This document shows positions 30,001 to 40,624 of a DNA stretch of 64,000 nt, piece by piece (position 1 is the stretch's first letter; each line of letters starts with the position of its first letter). The DNA comes from Macrocystis pyrifera. Its lineage: Eukaryota; Sar; Phaeophyceae; Laminariales; Laminariaceae. The notes below the pieces were generated by a model, which did no database searches, was not told where the DNA came from, and saw only the letters and a program-made list of their open reading frames with translations. Made by a program: the position numbers and the translations under genes. Location of the stretch: assembly GCA_031763025.1 (NCBI GenBank), contig JASSKH010000027.1, positions 10,696,055-10,760,054 of the forward strand, written 5' to 3'.

Positions 30001-30561
30001 CCGTCCCCTCATCAGTAGGAGGGTGGGCCTGACACCACCACCTGCAGCATGTTTCGGGGACATGGCCCGAACGATACTGTGGACAGGCACAGTCTGCCTA
30101 CCAGTCCTCGTAGAGTTGGGTTTCGTCAGGTAGAACTCAAAAAACAAAAACCGGTATGATATTTTACGGTTGTTGGTTCTGTTTTTTTCAAACAATGGCC
30201 CAGCCATGTGCCTACACACGTTGCCGCACCTAGCTCGACCAACTGTAAATGGCTTACCACCGCACCAGCATGAGAAGGTTTCGTTTGTGTGCGCGTGCAC
30301 AGAGCCCGCCGGGACTGGCATTGGTGCCGTGTGTGTGTCGACAAACGTGGCCGAAAAAAAATGTTGAATCATGATGACACACAAACAGAGACACTCAAAA
30401 CAAGGCACCCTACCCTCGTATACGACTCGCTATGAAGTTTTTTTTATTTTCCGTGGAAAACCAAGAACAAAAAGGCTCGCGCCTCATTATTATTTTATTT
30501 GATCACTACTTTTGAATTTCCAGCTTACCAAGACCTATGCCAATGGTATCGCGAAGTCCAA

Positions 30562-31245
30562 AAGTTTCTTTCAAAAATGCTTTCAAAAAGCAGCCGAAAA
30601 TATTCTCGTACCGCCGAGCTGTGGGAAAAAAGAGAAAATAAATGTTTGATTTTTCTTCTTTTTTTCTAACGGCTGCAGGCGGCGCAATTTGTTTTCTCTC
30701 GTTGCAAATTGTCAATACGCTGATAAAAATCAGCTCGTGCGACGATAGATGCTCGATCTCGATATAGACTCAGCCCACGGCCAACCTGCTTGTTATCGGG
30801 CAAGGTCAACGAGTATAGATGACGGCATCGAAGATAGAAAGTGGATAAATGCTCTAGGGGGAGAGAGCTTGCCGGCGGCGTCCTGCGGTATCCTCCCAAA
30901 CCTGAATAAAAGCCTGTTTTTTGCCATTTGAGGCGGATCGAGAAATTTTGTCTTCTGTTTTGTACACACCAGCGGCGAAGTGTTTTTTATCGTATGCCTG
31001 GCCAGCGCCCGCCACACGTCACTGGACATTGTGTGAAGACGGTGACCCAAGGGTCGGAGCCCCTGACGAGTGCACTCCGGTCAGAATTCATGACACAATC
31101 GTTGGTTTTGTCGATCGATGTCTGTCGAGGACTCGGAATCTCGCCGCTTTGAACCAAAGATCGGCCTGAGTTTTCTCAAGAAGATCTTGGCCCAACATCG
31201 GCCCTAGATTTGCTTTTTTCGGGCTTTTCCAAAAGTTGGGAATCA
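30562..31245 (-). repeat. Right arm of a 0.7-kb inverted repeat
   Basis: Reverse-complement partner of 27180-27860, separated from it by 2.7 kb. The pair could be a fold-back or TIR-type element or two opposed copies of a dispersed repeat. No target-site duplication is visible at the outer ends. Confidence 0.8.
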
Positions 31246-31260
31246 TTTCTGAGATAAAAA

Positions 31261-31348
31261 AGTACAAATCTGAAGCTCGGAATCGAACCGCAGAGGAAAC
31301 AGCCTGAGGCCGTTTCCTATGCGGTTCGATTTTTGAGCTTCTGATTTT
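31261..31348. mobile_element. MITE-3 copy 1 (palindromic)
   Basis: An 88-bp near-perfect hairpin with arms caaatctgaagctcggaatc/gaaccgcagaggaaa and tttcctatgcggttcgattt/ttgagcttctgatttt, around agcctgaggccg. Confidence 0.75.
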
Positions 31349-31461
31349 GACCCGATCGCCTTTTCAGATATGAACTTGGCAAATCGAAAGAGTCTTCCTA
31401 CGCGGAAAATGAGATTTATTCTGCGTGTAGAGATTCGAGCAAATGCCGAGACCAACTGCCG

Positions 31462-31794
31462 CCCCGGTGGCTTGGTAGGTGGTCCGCGTGCCTGTCAAGA
31501 TCAATTTCGTGGGTTCAAGTCCCACCGAGTGCATGCTCATAGGGACTTTTTCTTGCATAAAAAAATTGATAAGCGGACAGCGCGAGAGCGTGAGTTGGCT
31601 ACATTCCATGAAAATCGACGAGCAGTGGGAATGCTGAACCCTATGCGCGACAAAAAATAAAGGCACGTACCGGGGGGGAAAAGGGACGACACCTGTCACC
31701 ACGGCTTGTCCAGAAGATCGTCGAGGGTAAAACCTCCGACGAGTGGGCTGGGAAGTAAAAGTGATGGATAAAAAAAAAAAAAAAAAAAAAAAAA
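31462..31794 (+). mobile_element. tRNA-derived SINE, copy 1
   Basis: A 333-bp element with a tRNA-like head (box A tggcttggtagg, box B gggttcaagtccc, anticodon-loop-like ctgtcaa as in tRNA-Asp), a unique body and a 24-nt A tail ending at 31794. The copy at 57444-57772 is about 95% alike. RNA polymerase III promoter boxes and a poly-A end are the defining SINE features. No clear target duplication surrounds this copy. Confidence 0.85.
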
Positions 31795-31955
31795 TGTGGT
31801 TTGGCGCCGCGAAGAGACGCGCTGGGTGCGCTGCCCTGCACGTAGGACCCAAGCGTCCGAGCCCACGCTGACTGCCTCTGGTCTGGCGGCGAAGAGACGT
31901 GGCGAGTGCGCTAGAGTCAACTTGTGTTGGCATTTTGTAATTCATTTTGTGACTG

Positions 31956-31956
<1 letters not shown>

Positions 31957-31986
<30 letters not shown>
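31957..31986 (+). repeat. (CTG)n microsatellite
   Basis: Ten CTG units just downstream of SINE copy 1; any leucine- or alanine-run frames across it are not evidence of a gene. Confidence 0.9.
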
Positions 31987-31987
<1 letters not shown>

Positions 31988-32194
31988 ACAGCAGTGCAGT
32001 CTACGAGTACGTATCCACGGAGAGGTGCGTGCCGAGGGCGCTTCTCTTGGTCTCTAGGCCCGAGCCCGCACCAGCCGACTGTAGTCTGGCCACGGAGGGA
32101 CGCGCCGCCCGCGCGTCGGGCGCGAAGCAACGTCGCTATACAGCTGTGTCAACATCTTGAATTTAAAGAGCGTGCCATGTTTGGAAAATCTGAC

Positions 32195-32572
32195 ACCCCA
32201 AGTCGTCGGATTTCGGCGATTTGGGTCATCGGATTCTCAAATCGAACAATTTCCGGTCGGATTTGCAATATTTGTACTGCATAAGCAGGGTCATTCATTT
32301 TTTGAAATCGAAAAATACAAATCTGAAGCTCGAAATCGAACCGCATAGGAAATAGCCTGAGGCCGTTTCATATGCGGTTCGATGTTTGAGCTTCAGATTT
32401 GACCCGATCGCATTTTCAGATGTGCCACAACCCGACGACTTGGGTCATCAGGTTTTCTAATTGAAAAAATTCCCGTCGCATTCAACATATTTGGACTCCA
32501 TAAAGCAGGGTCATTCATTTTGAAATGGAAAAATACAAATCTGAAGCTCGAAATCGAACCGCATAGGAAGCA
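32195..32572. repeat. Direct duplication containing MITE-3 copies 2 and 3
   Basis: Segments of about 145 bp (from 32195 and from 32427) share gggtcatc, gcagggtcattcatttt and the MITE-3 left arm. MITE-3 copy 2 (32318-32401) is complete: arms caaatctgaagctcgaaatc and gatgtttgagcttcagatttg. Copy 3 (32535-32580) keeps only the left arm. Confidence 0.75.
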
Positions 32573-32654
32573 GCCTGAGGGGATACTATTGGTTGCGATG
32601 AGGATTTCACGTCGCATGAGCATTTTTCCTTGCGAAGAAAAGAAGGAACCGACC

Positions 32655-33018
32655 CGAGCTTGCAGTTACGAGGCCCGAGCGTGTGTTCGGTCATCCCGCA
32701 TAAGGAGCGATGTACACAGCAGCAGCGGCTACGAGGTCCGAGCGTGTGGTCAGACGTCGTGAAGGACTGCCAAGATAAACAGAGTAGCGGCAGCAAATTT
32801 GGGTCAGCTCTTTCTCCTGTTTGCAAGCAAAAATACACCAAGACACGTGAGATCCCCATCCCGACCACACCATGCGCTCCAGCCTCGCCCTGTTGCTGTC
32901 TACCTTGTCGAACATGCGCTCGGGCCTCGTAGACGCTGCTGCTGCTGTGTATACCGGTATACACACCGGTACCTTGCCATTTTATCATTCGGGATGACCC
33001 GACACACGCTCGGGACTT
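32655..33018. repeat. Inverted repeat, arms about 95-110 bp
   Basis: Left arm 32655-32755 (gaggcccgagcgtgtgttc, gtcatcccgc, tacacagcagcagcggctac) matches the reverse complement of 32905-33018. The right arm also contains the perfect palindrome gtataccggtatac. The 150-bp loop has no recognised content. Confidence 0.7.
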
Positions 33019-33251
33019 CACAGGCCAAGCGGCGGGGAGCGGACCGGCGCCCTGCCCATCCGACAAACTTCGCGTGCGACTCAACGATGGCCTCATTCCG
33101 TGGATTATTGCTTGAATGGAATCGCAAGGGAGCGGAGTGGTTCACCCAAACTCGAAGAAGTGTTACTGGCATCCGCATGCAGAGCAACCCCTCTGCCTCC
33201 CATGCCATGCTATGAACTACTGCTGTCGAATAACGGCCGTATCTAATTTTT

Positions 33252-33695
33252 TCATGTGGTCCGAAACATGAGCGACGGCGGCGCCCACGCAACGGGGAGC
33301 CCTGGGACACGCCTGATACCAGGTAATAATATCACATACCATCTTGTACGTAGATTCAAACCAAACCTACCTCGCACAGGGTCGACATCGAAGGACTCCA
33401 GTAAGGCTAGGACGCTCGTCGAAAGCTCCATTAACGGAGCCGACGGCTCTGCATCGCTGACACCGCCACCGTACAGCGAGAAGACTGGTTCATCCTCAGG
33501 AGCTCTGCGGCTCGTAGGAATGTCATGACTTGTACCAGCGCTATTGCTGGATTCGAATTCGTCCTGTTTGCAAGTCCTTGTGTCAGCACAGCGAGCACGA
33601 TCCCTTCGAGACTTGGAACCTAGTATCAGGGAAAAACATAGAGCCACCACTAAGGCCAGCGAGGTAACACCTACAGGTTGCTCGTTGGTGGCCAT
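33252..33695 (-). CDS. Putative small membrane-anchored protein
   Basis: Not recognised by family. From the ATG at 33695 the protein begins MATNEQPVG, followed by one hydrophobic segment (TSLALVVALCFSLILG, residues about 10-26). A basic stop-transfer stretch (SKSRRDRARC) and a soluble acidic tail with EDEPVFSLYGGG and LLESFDVDPVRG follow. The layout suggests a type II or signal-anchor protein. A TATA-like run (tatatata, 33793-33800) lies about 100 bp upstream. A 69-bp in-frame GTAGGT...CAG segment (33370-33302) may be an intron; spliced or not, the frame ends at 33252 (147 residues unspliced). An earlier in-frame ATG at 33776 is possible but almost touches the TATA-like run. No homologue is known to me. 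Confidence 0.45.
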   Translation of the reverse strand: MATNEQPVGVTSLALVVALCFSLILGSKSRRDRARCADTRTCKQDEFESSNSAGTSHDIPTSRRAPEDEPVFSLYGGGVSDAEPSAPLMELSTSVLALLESFDVDPVRGRFGLNLRTRWYVILLPGIRRVPGLPVAWAPPSLMFRTT

Positions 33696-33776
33696 CACAC
33701 GGCAGCAATATGAAAAGTGAAGTCGTCCTCCACAACTGGTTCGTTGTATATGCGTCATTTTTGGCTCAGGGACCAT

Positions 33777-35774
33777 AGGTAGGGGTCCAGAAATATATAT
33801 AGATTGTTCGCGCGAAGCGCGAAAAAAAAAAATAGAAAGGCGTTTTTGTCGGGCGAGCTACAATACCAATCACTTGAAAATAGTGGGAAAAAATAAGAAA
33901 CCGGAATGCTGGTCGAGTCCGAATTTCTTATTTGTCAAAGGTACGTTCTATACTGAGTTCAGTATAACCGCATTCAATTTTCTCATTTTCCTGTCATTTA
34001 CTCTTACAGTGGGCTCCTTTACCTGTGTTCTGGTGGAAGGCAAGATTCTGTTTTCAGCGTCAAAAGTCGACTTCATGTATTAGTGCATATCTGTTCGAGA
34101 TAAAATCCGATTGCGAAACGGTTTTTCACGTTCGATTACCTGGTACTTTCCGGATAGACTGGCAGTACCGGTATATTTGTTGCAGGTGAAGGGCTGCGGG
34201 GATGTCGTCGCAAAGATAGGCAACAAAAAACTAGAAAATACATTCTGTACTACTGCAGCTAGCTGCTGCTCTAGAATTTTATCTCTGAGGACACAGAAGG
34301 ATCACACGTGAGATACTCTACGCAACGTGACCGATGGAAGTGGTATCTCGTATAATATACTACTATGTTAAATATGGATGCATGGAGAGTTGTCTGGTGG
34401 TGTAATGACGAAGTTCACTGCATTTTAGACAACACACAGAACGCAGAGTCATCGCCTTCGGTCTTCTCCAAAAAAACATACAATACACGGAAAACGTAAA
34501 AACGTGTGTTAAGAACAATACGGTTTCAATCACAATGTATTCAGCAGCAGCCAGTGCTACACCAAATCCTTCACGTTAGCCCATGTTAAACGTCAGTGGC
34601 AACTAAAGAGAATCGCCTCTGCGACCACGCCAGCCATATTTAGAGTCGTCGTACGACCCACGGACGAAAGGGAACATGCAAGGAGGAAATTCAATTGTCC
34701 TCTGCGTTTCGGCGAATACGTTTTCCGTCCCTGGGCCAGGGTCAGCAGGCACGATGCGCCGTTGCTCGTCCAATTATGGGTCCAGGGTCGATCTGAGACC
34801 ACCCACCCTTGCGGTGCGTGCACTCCTGGCAACTTCCGGGTTCCTCCATCGGTGTACGACCGCCATCCTCTCCGCTCACCCCCCCCTGGCGATATCCATC
34901 CGCAATGCGCGGACTCAGATATTTGCCCCTGCCCCCACCGTCCTGGCGGCGACCATGGATGGCGCCAACGAATCCCGCATTGAGGGGTTGGGAGCAAAAC
35001 TTCGAGGCGTGGCCACGGCAGTGCTTGAAATCTTGGTCAGTGCTTGCTGCATCACCCCCCTGACGACTCCGCGGCGACTTTCATGATCGGGAGCTATCCG
35101 CGTTTCTCAGACACCGAAGCATAGCTTTGAGGTTGGCTGGCTATCTTCCTGTTGATGGCAATGGCGAATGGAGAGTGCAGAGATACGGCGGTAGCCCTGA
35201 ATATGAGGGAGGCAACAAGAAGGCAAGAATAGTGTTGCCACGACAGCGGTGATTGGTTGTGGCCCGAAAACGACTTCGAAGCGTGTCCGCAGATTCAAGT
35301 GAGCAGCCACTCTTGTACATCCGAAAGGTACGCGCATTTGACACAGTTTACATACCACATTATAGAAGTTATATTACGACAGTAGTACCGCTATCTATTT
35401 GTTCAAGAAAGCTAGCTAGCCATCTCCCTGCCAACAAGAGTACTCCCCATGCCTTCGCACGACTCGTAACCGAGAGTAGGCTGCCAACACACGCACTGAA
35501 GTTTGCAAGCCTCTACATGTTGTTTGGATAGTTTTACAAGCATTTATACCCGCCGCTCACCAGTATATCCCTGTCGCCTGGTCCCATTAGACCCGCGACT
35601 TTGTCGTCCTAACCAAGGGCGAGACCGATCCACTCGTTGCCTGGTCTGGCTCCACCTGCAGCGTCGTCACCTTCATCATCAGTGTTATCTGGCGATCAAA
35701 TGGAAAATTATGCGGTCCACGCCAGATGAGCGAATAAGACAGCGAAACCGAAGTCTCAATCACACGCAAGGGCT
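33777..35774. other. Unassigned stretch with one open frame
   Basis: Mostly AT-rich non-coding sequence to 34600. A plus-strand frame at 34676-35086 reads through 136 codons, and its second half (DGANESRIEGLGAKLRGVATAVLEIL, then a GTCAGT donor-like site) looks protein-like. The minus strand is open over much of the same interval and no domain is recognised. It could be an exon of an unknown gene. Confidence 0.3.
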
Positions 35775-35886
35775 ACACAATATCGTTCGCTTGCATCAGA
35801 AATGTCAGACTCCACCATACGCAAAAAAAAACACAATATCGTTCGCTTGCATCAGAAATGTCAGACTCCACCATACGCAAAAAAAA
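35775..35886 (+). repeat. Two-copy tandem repeat, period 56 bp
   Basis: tatcgttcgcttgcatcaga and atgtcagactccaccatacg recur 56 bp apart, each copy ending in a run of A. The copies are nearly identical, so the duplication looks recent. Confidence 0.9.
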
Positions 35887-36821
35887 GTAGAATATTTACA
35901 CGCATGCCGCCATCCTTACGTTAGAGCTCCGGCAAACGACAAATGACTCACCTGTTCGCTTTGCGGTGTTGCCCGTAAGAAGGTCCTCGTTGTTGAAGTC
36001 GCCATTGCCTCCGCACCATCGTCCAGCGGTGGCTTGTAAGATTCCGCCTGCGGATGATATATATGCCCAGCAAAGCTAAATCATCGAAAGACGGTTCAGC
36101 AGACTCTGACCGTGTATTGTCTTGGCATACACGCCCCCCCCTCCCTCCCTCCCTCCCTCCCTCAGCAAACCCTCCTCCTTCCTGGGCAGGACGCTCGCCT
36201 CTACGGCTGCATGAAATCCCTCGTCACCGTCTGCTGCGATTTCCTGCAGGTGGGAGATAGGGCGCCGGTTCCGGGCGCTGCGTCCCGGCCTGCGGCAGTA
36301 GATATCGCATGCCGTTCTGTGCAACGCTTCCTCGTCGCTTGCCCGGCCTTTCATGACACAGGTATCGGCGGCGACCTGGCGTACAGGACAAAGGCACCTA
36401 GTGATGTTTCCCTCATGATCTTGACCGTTCCCCACAGCCCGACCAGCTGCGTCCGAGCTTCCCCGTGACAGAGAGCTTCACGCGCGGAGAGTAGCTGGTG
36501 CTATACAGGCGCACCTGTTTTGCGGATAGGGCATATACGAGACCTGTTTCGTGGAGAGGGGCGTAGACGAGGGCGGGAAGGACGAGGGTACTTCTGTGTG
36601 TAGCACTTGAGGGGCGCTGGGCGTTACGGTTACGTATTGCAGTACCGAAATATTCGATAGAGCTTTGACCGGCCACCGTATTTCCTCGATAATTTTTTAA
36701 CCGGGCGCCAGGTCCTCAGGTGCAGGGAACGCAGAGGTGAGGCGATGGCGCACTTCGAGTCGACCATCGTTTTGCACAGAACGACCGAGTTGAAGGTATC
36801 ATATAACCTTAGTCCCGTTGT

Positions 36822-37525
36822 GTGTCGTTGAGACGAGCGCTCGTACAGCGGGAGAACGGAATGGCGCTGTTCGGCAACTGCTTCCCCAGCAGGCATGCCG
36901 TCATGGCGGCGTGTTATCGAGACGACTATGCTACCAACTTCAACTTGGCGAGCGGGCGCAAGTGCAAGGTATTCGCCGCTTCTACGCCGCAGTTGTTGAA
37001 AGCCTGCGCAGCATCCGTTTTGATCGCGATGCTAGTCAGCGCAAGGGGTCCATCGAGCAGAAAGGCGGTCGCCGTGCAAGTTGGTGCAAAGACAAAAAAA
37101 AGAGTGCAGGTACTCCTGCCACAAAAAAGGGACACAGGAAAAAAACGTACCCAGAAATTATTTGTCATGGCACTCGTGGTCGGCTACGCTCACCTTAGTC
37201 GATCCTCGAGAGCAGTAGGGAACGCCTCCTGTGTGAACCCAGAAGGGACCCTCTGCAAGTGGAAGAGGAAGGGCGTGCCGCGATGGGGGAGTGAATTGAT
37301 GGCCGCCACGTTTTGCCCCCGAATCGACCATCTCCCACCCGCGTCTACACCAAGAACCTCCTTGTCCACCCGGCTGGTCGCTCTTACGAAGGACATGGGC
37401 AGCAGGGGCTCAATCCCCAGCTTTTGGAGAAGAAGGGCAAGCTGGATCACGGCGGTCAGCTCGTTCTCGATGTACGCTGATCTCCGTTGCCTCCTGAAGT
37501 AAAGGGCGGTCAATACACGAGTCAT
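36822..37525. pseudogene. Coding-like region with conflicting frames
   Basis: Protein-like stretches occur in several frames: plus frame 1 (GNCFPSRHAVMAACYRDDY, 36822-36975), plus frame 2 (RRFYAAVVESLRSIRFDRDA, from 36978), plus frame 3 (RVYTKNLLVHPAGRSYEGHG, near 37350) and a 111-codon minus-strand frame (37525-37190, IQLALLLQKLGIEPLLPMSF). None is a known family. Plus frame 1 alone stays open to 37502 (226 codons). A decayed gene with frameshifts, or exons of an unrecognised gene, would both fit. Confidence 0.25.
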
Positions 37526-37526
37526 C

Positions 37527-38920
37527 TGGGGATGGGTTCAACAAGCGAGACGGACGACGGACGACCGGTCGAGGCGATGTCGAGTCTTGTAGAAAAAACA
37601 AACTGCGTCACTCGTTCTGACGAAACAGGCAAGTCTGCTCTTGACCACCGTGATAACACTGCCACGTTGGTACCGGTAGTTGTTTAGCTATGCTCTGGAT
37701 CAAGCCTGTAACATAAAAACAGAGTAATACAACCCCCAGTTCACCTGTGAGTACAACAGAATGGGCGGCTTCAAGCCGTTGCCCCCATAAATCCTGAGCC
37801 TGGTCTCGTAGGAGAGCTCGAGCTGCCTGGTCGGCTGCTTCCTGCTGCTGCCTGGTCGGTTGCTGTTGCTGCTGTTGCTGATCTGTTGCTGCTGCTGCTT
37901 CTGCTGCTGCTTGCTGTCGATAGTGCTGGCGCTGGTGCTTCTGGCTACAGCGGCCTTCCCGTTGAAGTCGGCTGCTTTGCGGGTGCTGCTGCTGGAGGCC
38001 GTTGGTACTCTTCCTGGCACTGCTCCTCCTCTTCGGTGTATGGAGCCTGACACGGAGAGCTCTGACTGCTTGGTCTGCTGCTGCTGCTACTGTGCTGCTG
38101 CTGCTGCTATGCCGCTACTGCTCTGCTGCTGATGATGTGTAGGCGCCGCGAGAAAGGTGCCGCTCGTACAAGAATCTTGACAGTCCCAGTGAGCGGAATT
38201 CGAGCCTCGGGATGATTTCGGGGTGATTTTGGCCTCTTGGCCAATATAAATCGTCGTAATCAAAAGTCGTAATCTATCTCGCTCGGTAAACCCCGTATAT
38301 TATCAGGTATTGGCCAATAGGAATGCGTCGTAATCAAGAAAAATGCCCTACCTTTTGTCGCTGTCATTTTGTCATTTTGTCAATTTTGTATTTTCTAAAT
38401 TTTGAAATACGTCAGTATTTATACAAACGGGAGTTCCAATGTATCGTGGGTGCTGCGGGGGGATTATAGGTGTGGTATCCCCTTGGACCCATCGACGATC
38501 AACTGCTCCGTCCTGCTGCTGCGGTGTTAGCAGAACGCCAGACAGCCTGATGGAGGCAGTATCTGACAGCCCCCAGGCCAATTCCGAGGCCAAGGACTCA
38601 GGTGAAGCTAATGGTGTCAGTGGTTTCTCAAGCTTGGCGGCGCCGGCTGCGAGTGAGAAAACCCAAAACGAACAAGCGGCAAGAGATCGAGGACAAAGGA
38701 TCGCGGAGGAGACAGCGCGGTGTGAGAAGGTGTTGAAGGACACTAGCACTGGCAAGCAAGGCCGCCACAAGTGAGGAGAAGCGCAAACCGTATGTTGGTC
38801 GATGTCATTGTCGGGATTTGGCTGCTGGCGTGACCGAGGCCGTGTTGACAGATACAGATTGGTCTTCGCGCCTACTTTGAGCGCTGGTACTGCCAGCACT
38901 GCTGCGTAGAGTACCAACTG

Positions 38921-38921
<1 letters not shown>
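37527..38921. other. CTG/GCT-rich stretch without recognised gene
   Basis: Contains interrupted CTG runs at 37846-37920 and 38060-38135 that create Leu-, Gln- or Ala-rich frames. A plus-strand frame at 38439-38774 (111 codons, EANGVSGFSSLAAPAASEK) is unassigned. No splice-consistent gene was built. Confidence 0.35.
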
Positions 38922-38960
<39 letters not shown>

Positions 38961-38970
38961 GTGTGTGTGT
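38922..38970 (+). repeat. (TG)n microsatellite
   Basis: About 24 TG dinucleotides with a single C interruption at 38955. Confidence 0.95.
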
Positions 38971-39159
38971 TCTTCACATTAAACCGTTCTTCTACTCGTC
39001 GACATCCAGCAAGCCCAGTGTCCGTGCTGATTCTTCACCCTAGAAAGACTGTACGAGTACATGTATGCCCACAACAGGTATGCTCACAACAGAATAACCT
39101 TGAGTAACAGTTCATAAGACAGCTGTAGTGTTCTTCATAATATATAGACATGTATAAAA

Positions 39160-39295
39160 CTCACGATTTGCATTTTCCATTTCCAAGTTGTATCATATTA
39201 AAAATACCCAACCCCCTGCTAGCATCCGTAAACCTGAGTCAAACTCCATCCCCAACTGGCGATGTCGATCTCTCGACGCCAGCCGCCAGCCTAAC
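39160..39295 (+). repeat. Dispersed repeat DR-135, copy 1
   Basis: Shares ttgtatcatatta, gtaaacctgagtcaaactcc, ccccaactggcgatgtcgat and ctctcgac.ccagcc with 45715-45897, where an extra GC-rich block is inserted. Confidence 0.85.
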
Positions 39296-39429
39296 AGACT
39301 CGAATGGCAATACAGAACACCAAGTAAGAACAGCAGTACTATTGATAGAACTACATACAGATATCTCACTCTCTGAGCGTGCTCGGTTGGTGCATCCCCG
39401 GCCTCTCAGAGCTCTCACTATTAATATAT

Positions 39430-40624
39430 ATATACAAGGCGCTTCGCTCCGCGGGCGGCCTACGCCGCCCGCTACGCTCGCTCAGGAAGGAAACATCAAA
39501 TTATGCGAAGCGGACAGAGGTCCATGGTTGATTTTTTTTTTTTTATGGCCCCTGTAGTTATAGCTGCAAACTGGCGACTTGATAATGCCAAGAGTCCCGC
39601 CGCCATGCTCCAGGAGAAAACAGCTCGGACGCCACAAATGCTTGGCGTCGCGGGCGGTTTTCCGCTACGCTCGCTCACACGTTGTACATACGTACATACC
39701 CCAGTAGGGTACTTATTTTCTTCTTTCGATATGCTCTGTGTCTGTGTACTCTTCGTGTATGTACGACGGATAAAGCACAGAACGGCACAGCAACACAGCA
39801 AAAACAATAAAAATGAAACCGAAAATTTCTAAAAGAAATAAAATCCCCGTCCCCTTTCGTGTAATAATTTACTACGTGTGTAATAATTTACTACTTGAGT
39901 GGAACACCTTACACCAGTCAAAAAAAAGAAAAAATAGAAAAAAAGAAAAAATCTTACAGCAGAGCTTCTCTCTCAGCCTCGTACGCCGCCCACCCCTCTC
40001 GCGACCATCTCGCCACCGATTCAGTCCGGGTAAAGCTTCCCTCCCTCTCTTCCACAGTGAGCCCCGTCGCCCGCCTCGCGTGAAGTCCGGTGCTCGGTGC
40101 TTACCGTGGACCTCGACGCAAGCTTGACAATGTTGGTGCTCATTCGGGGTACCTCCCTCTTGTGACTCTCAGCCCGGTCGCAAAAATAAGCACCGCTTGA
40201 ATATTATCTTACAATCCCGAACGACCCTTAAATATTCGTACGTACTCTATCCAAAATCACAAATGGAGGCCAGACAGAGCCTATTGATGCATCCCTCGTG
40301 TCTCGAGGCACACTCGACGCCTAGGCACGAAAGCGGCGACCGCGCTCCTTGCAACTCCCCCTCTACTCGCCAGCATCCGCTGACACCCGCGACGGTGCCG
40401 GGTTCACCCGCGCAACCGTGCTCGGAGTACACGCACGCACACGAAACGAAAGAAGAAAAAAGGAACGAAGGACTGAAAGTACGACGAGAAATGGAGAAAA
40501 CAAAGACTCGCTGGAACGGTCCGGCAAGTAATAAACGGAGGCGATTCCCAAGTGGGAGCTCTGAGAGGCCAGGGATGTACCAACCGAGCACGCTCAGAGG
40601 TCGAGATATCTATAAGTATATCTA
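39430..40624 (+). repeat. 1.16-kb repeat R1160, copy A
   Basis: Begins with a strong hairpin (gcgcttcgctccgcgggcgg / cgccgcccgctacgctcgct) and repeats a related hairpin about 200 bp later (39648-39680). It then runs through ttattttcttctttcgatat, an aaaagaaaaaatag run and a block with open frames on both strands. It is followed directly, head to tail, by copy B. A short inverted piece of the repeat end (39375-39415) precedes it. No TIR or poly-A tail is seen; the class is unknown. Confidence 0.85.

Noticed and set aside
31462-31535. Functional tRNA-Asp gene
   Set aside because: The anticodon stem pairs poorly and the sequence continues into a body with an A tail, repeated at 57444, so it is a SINE head.
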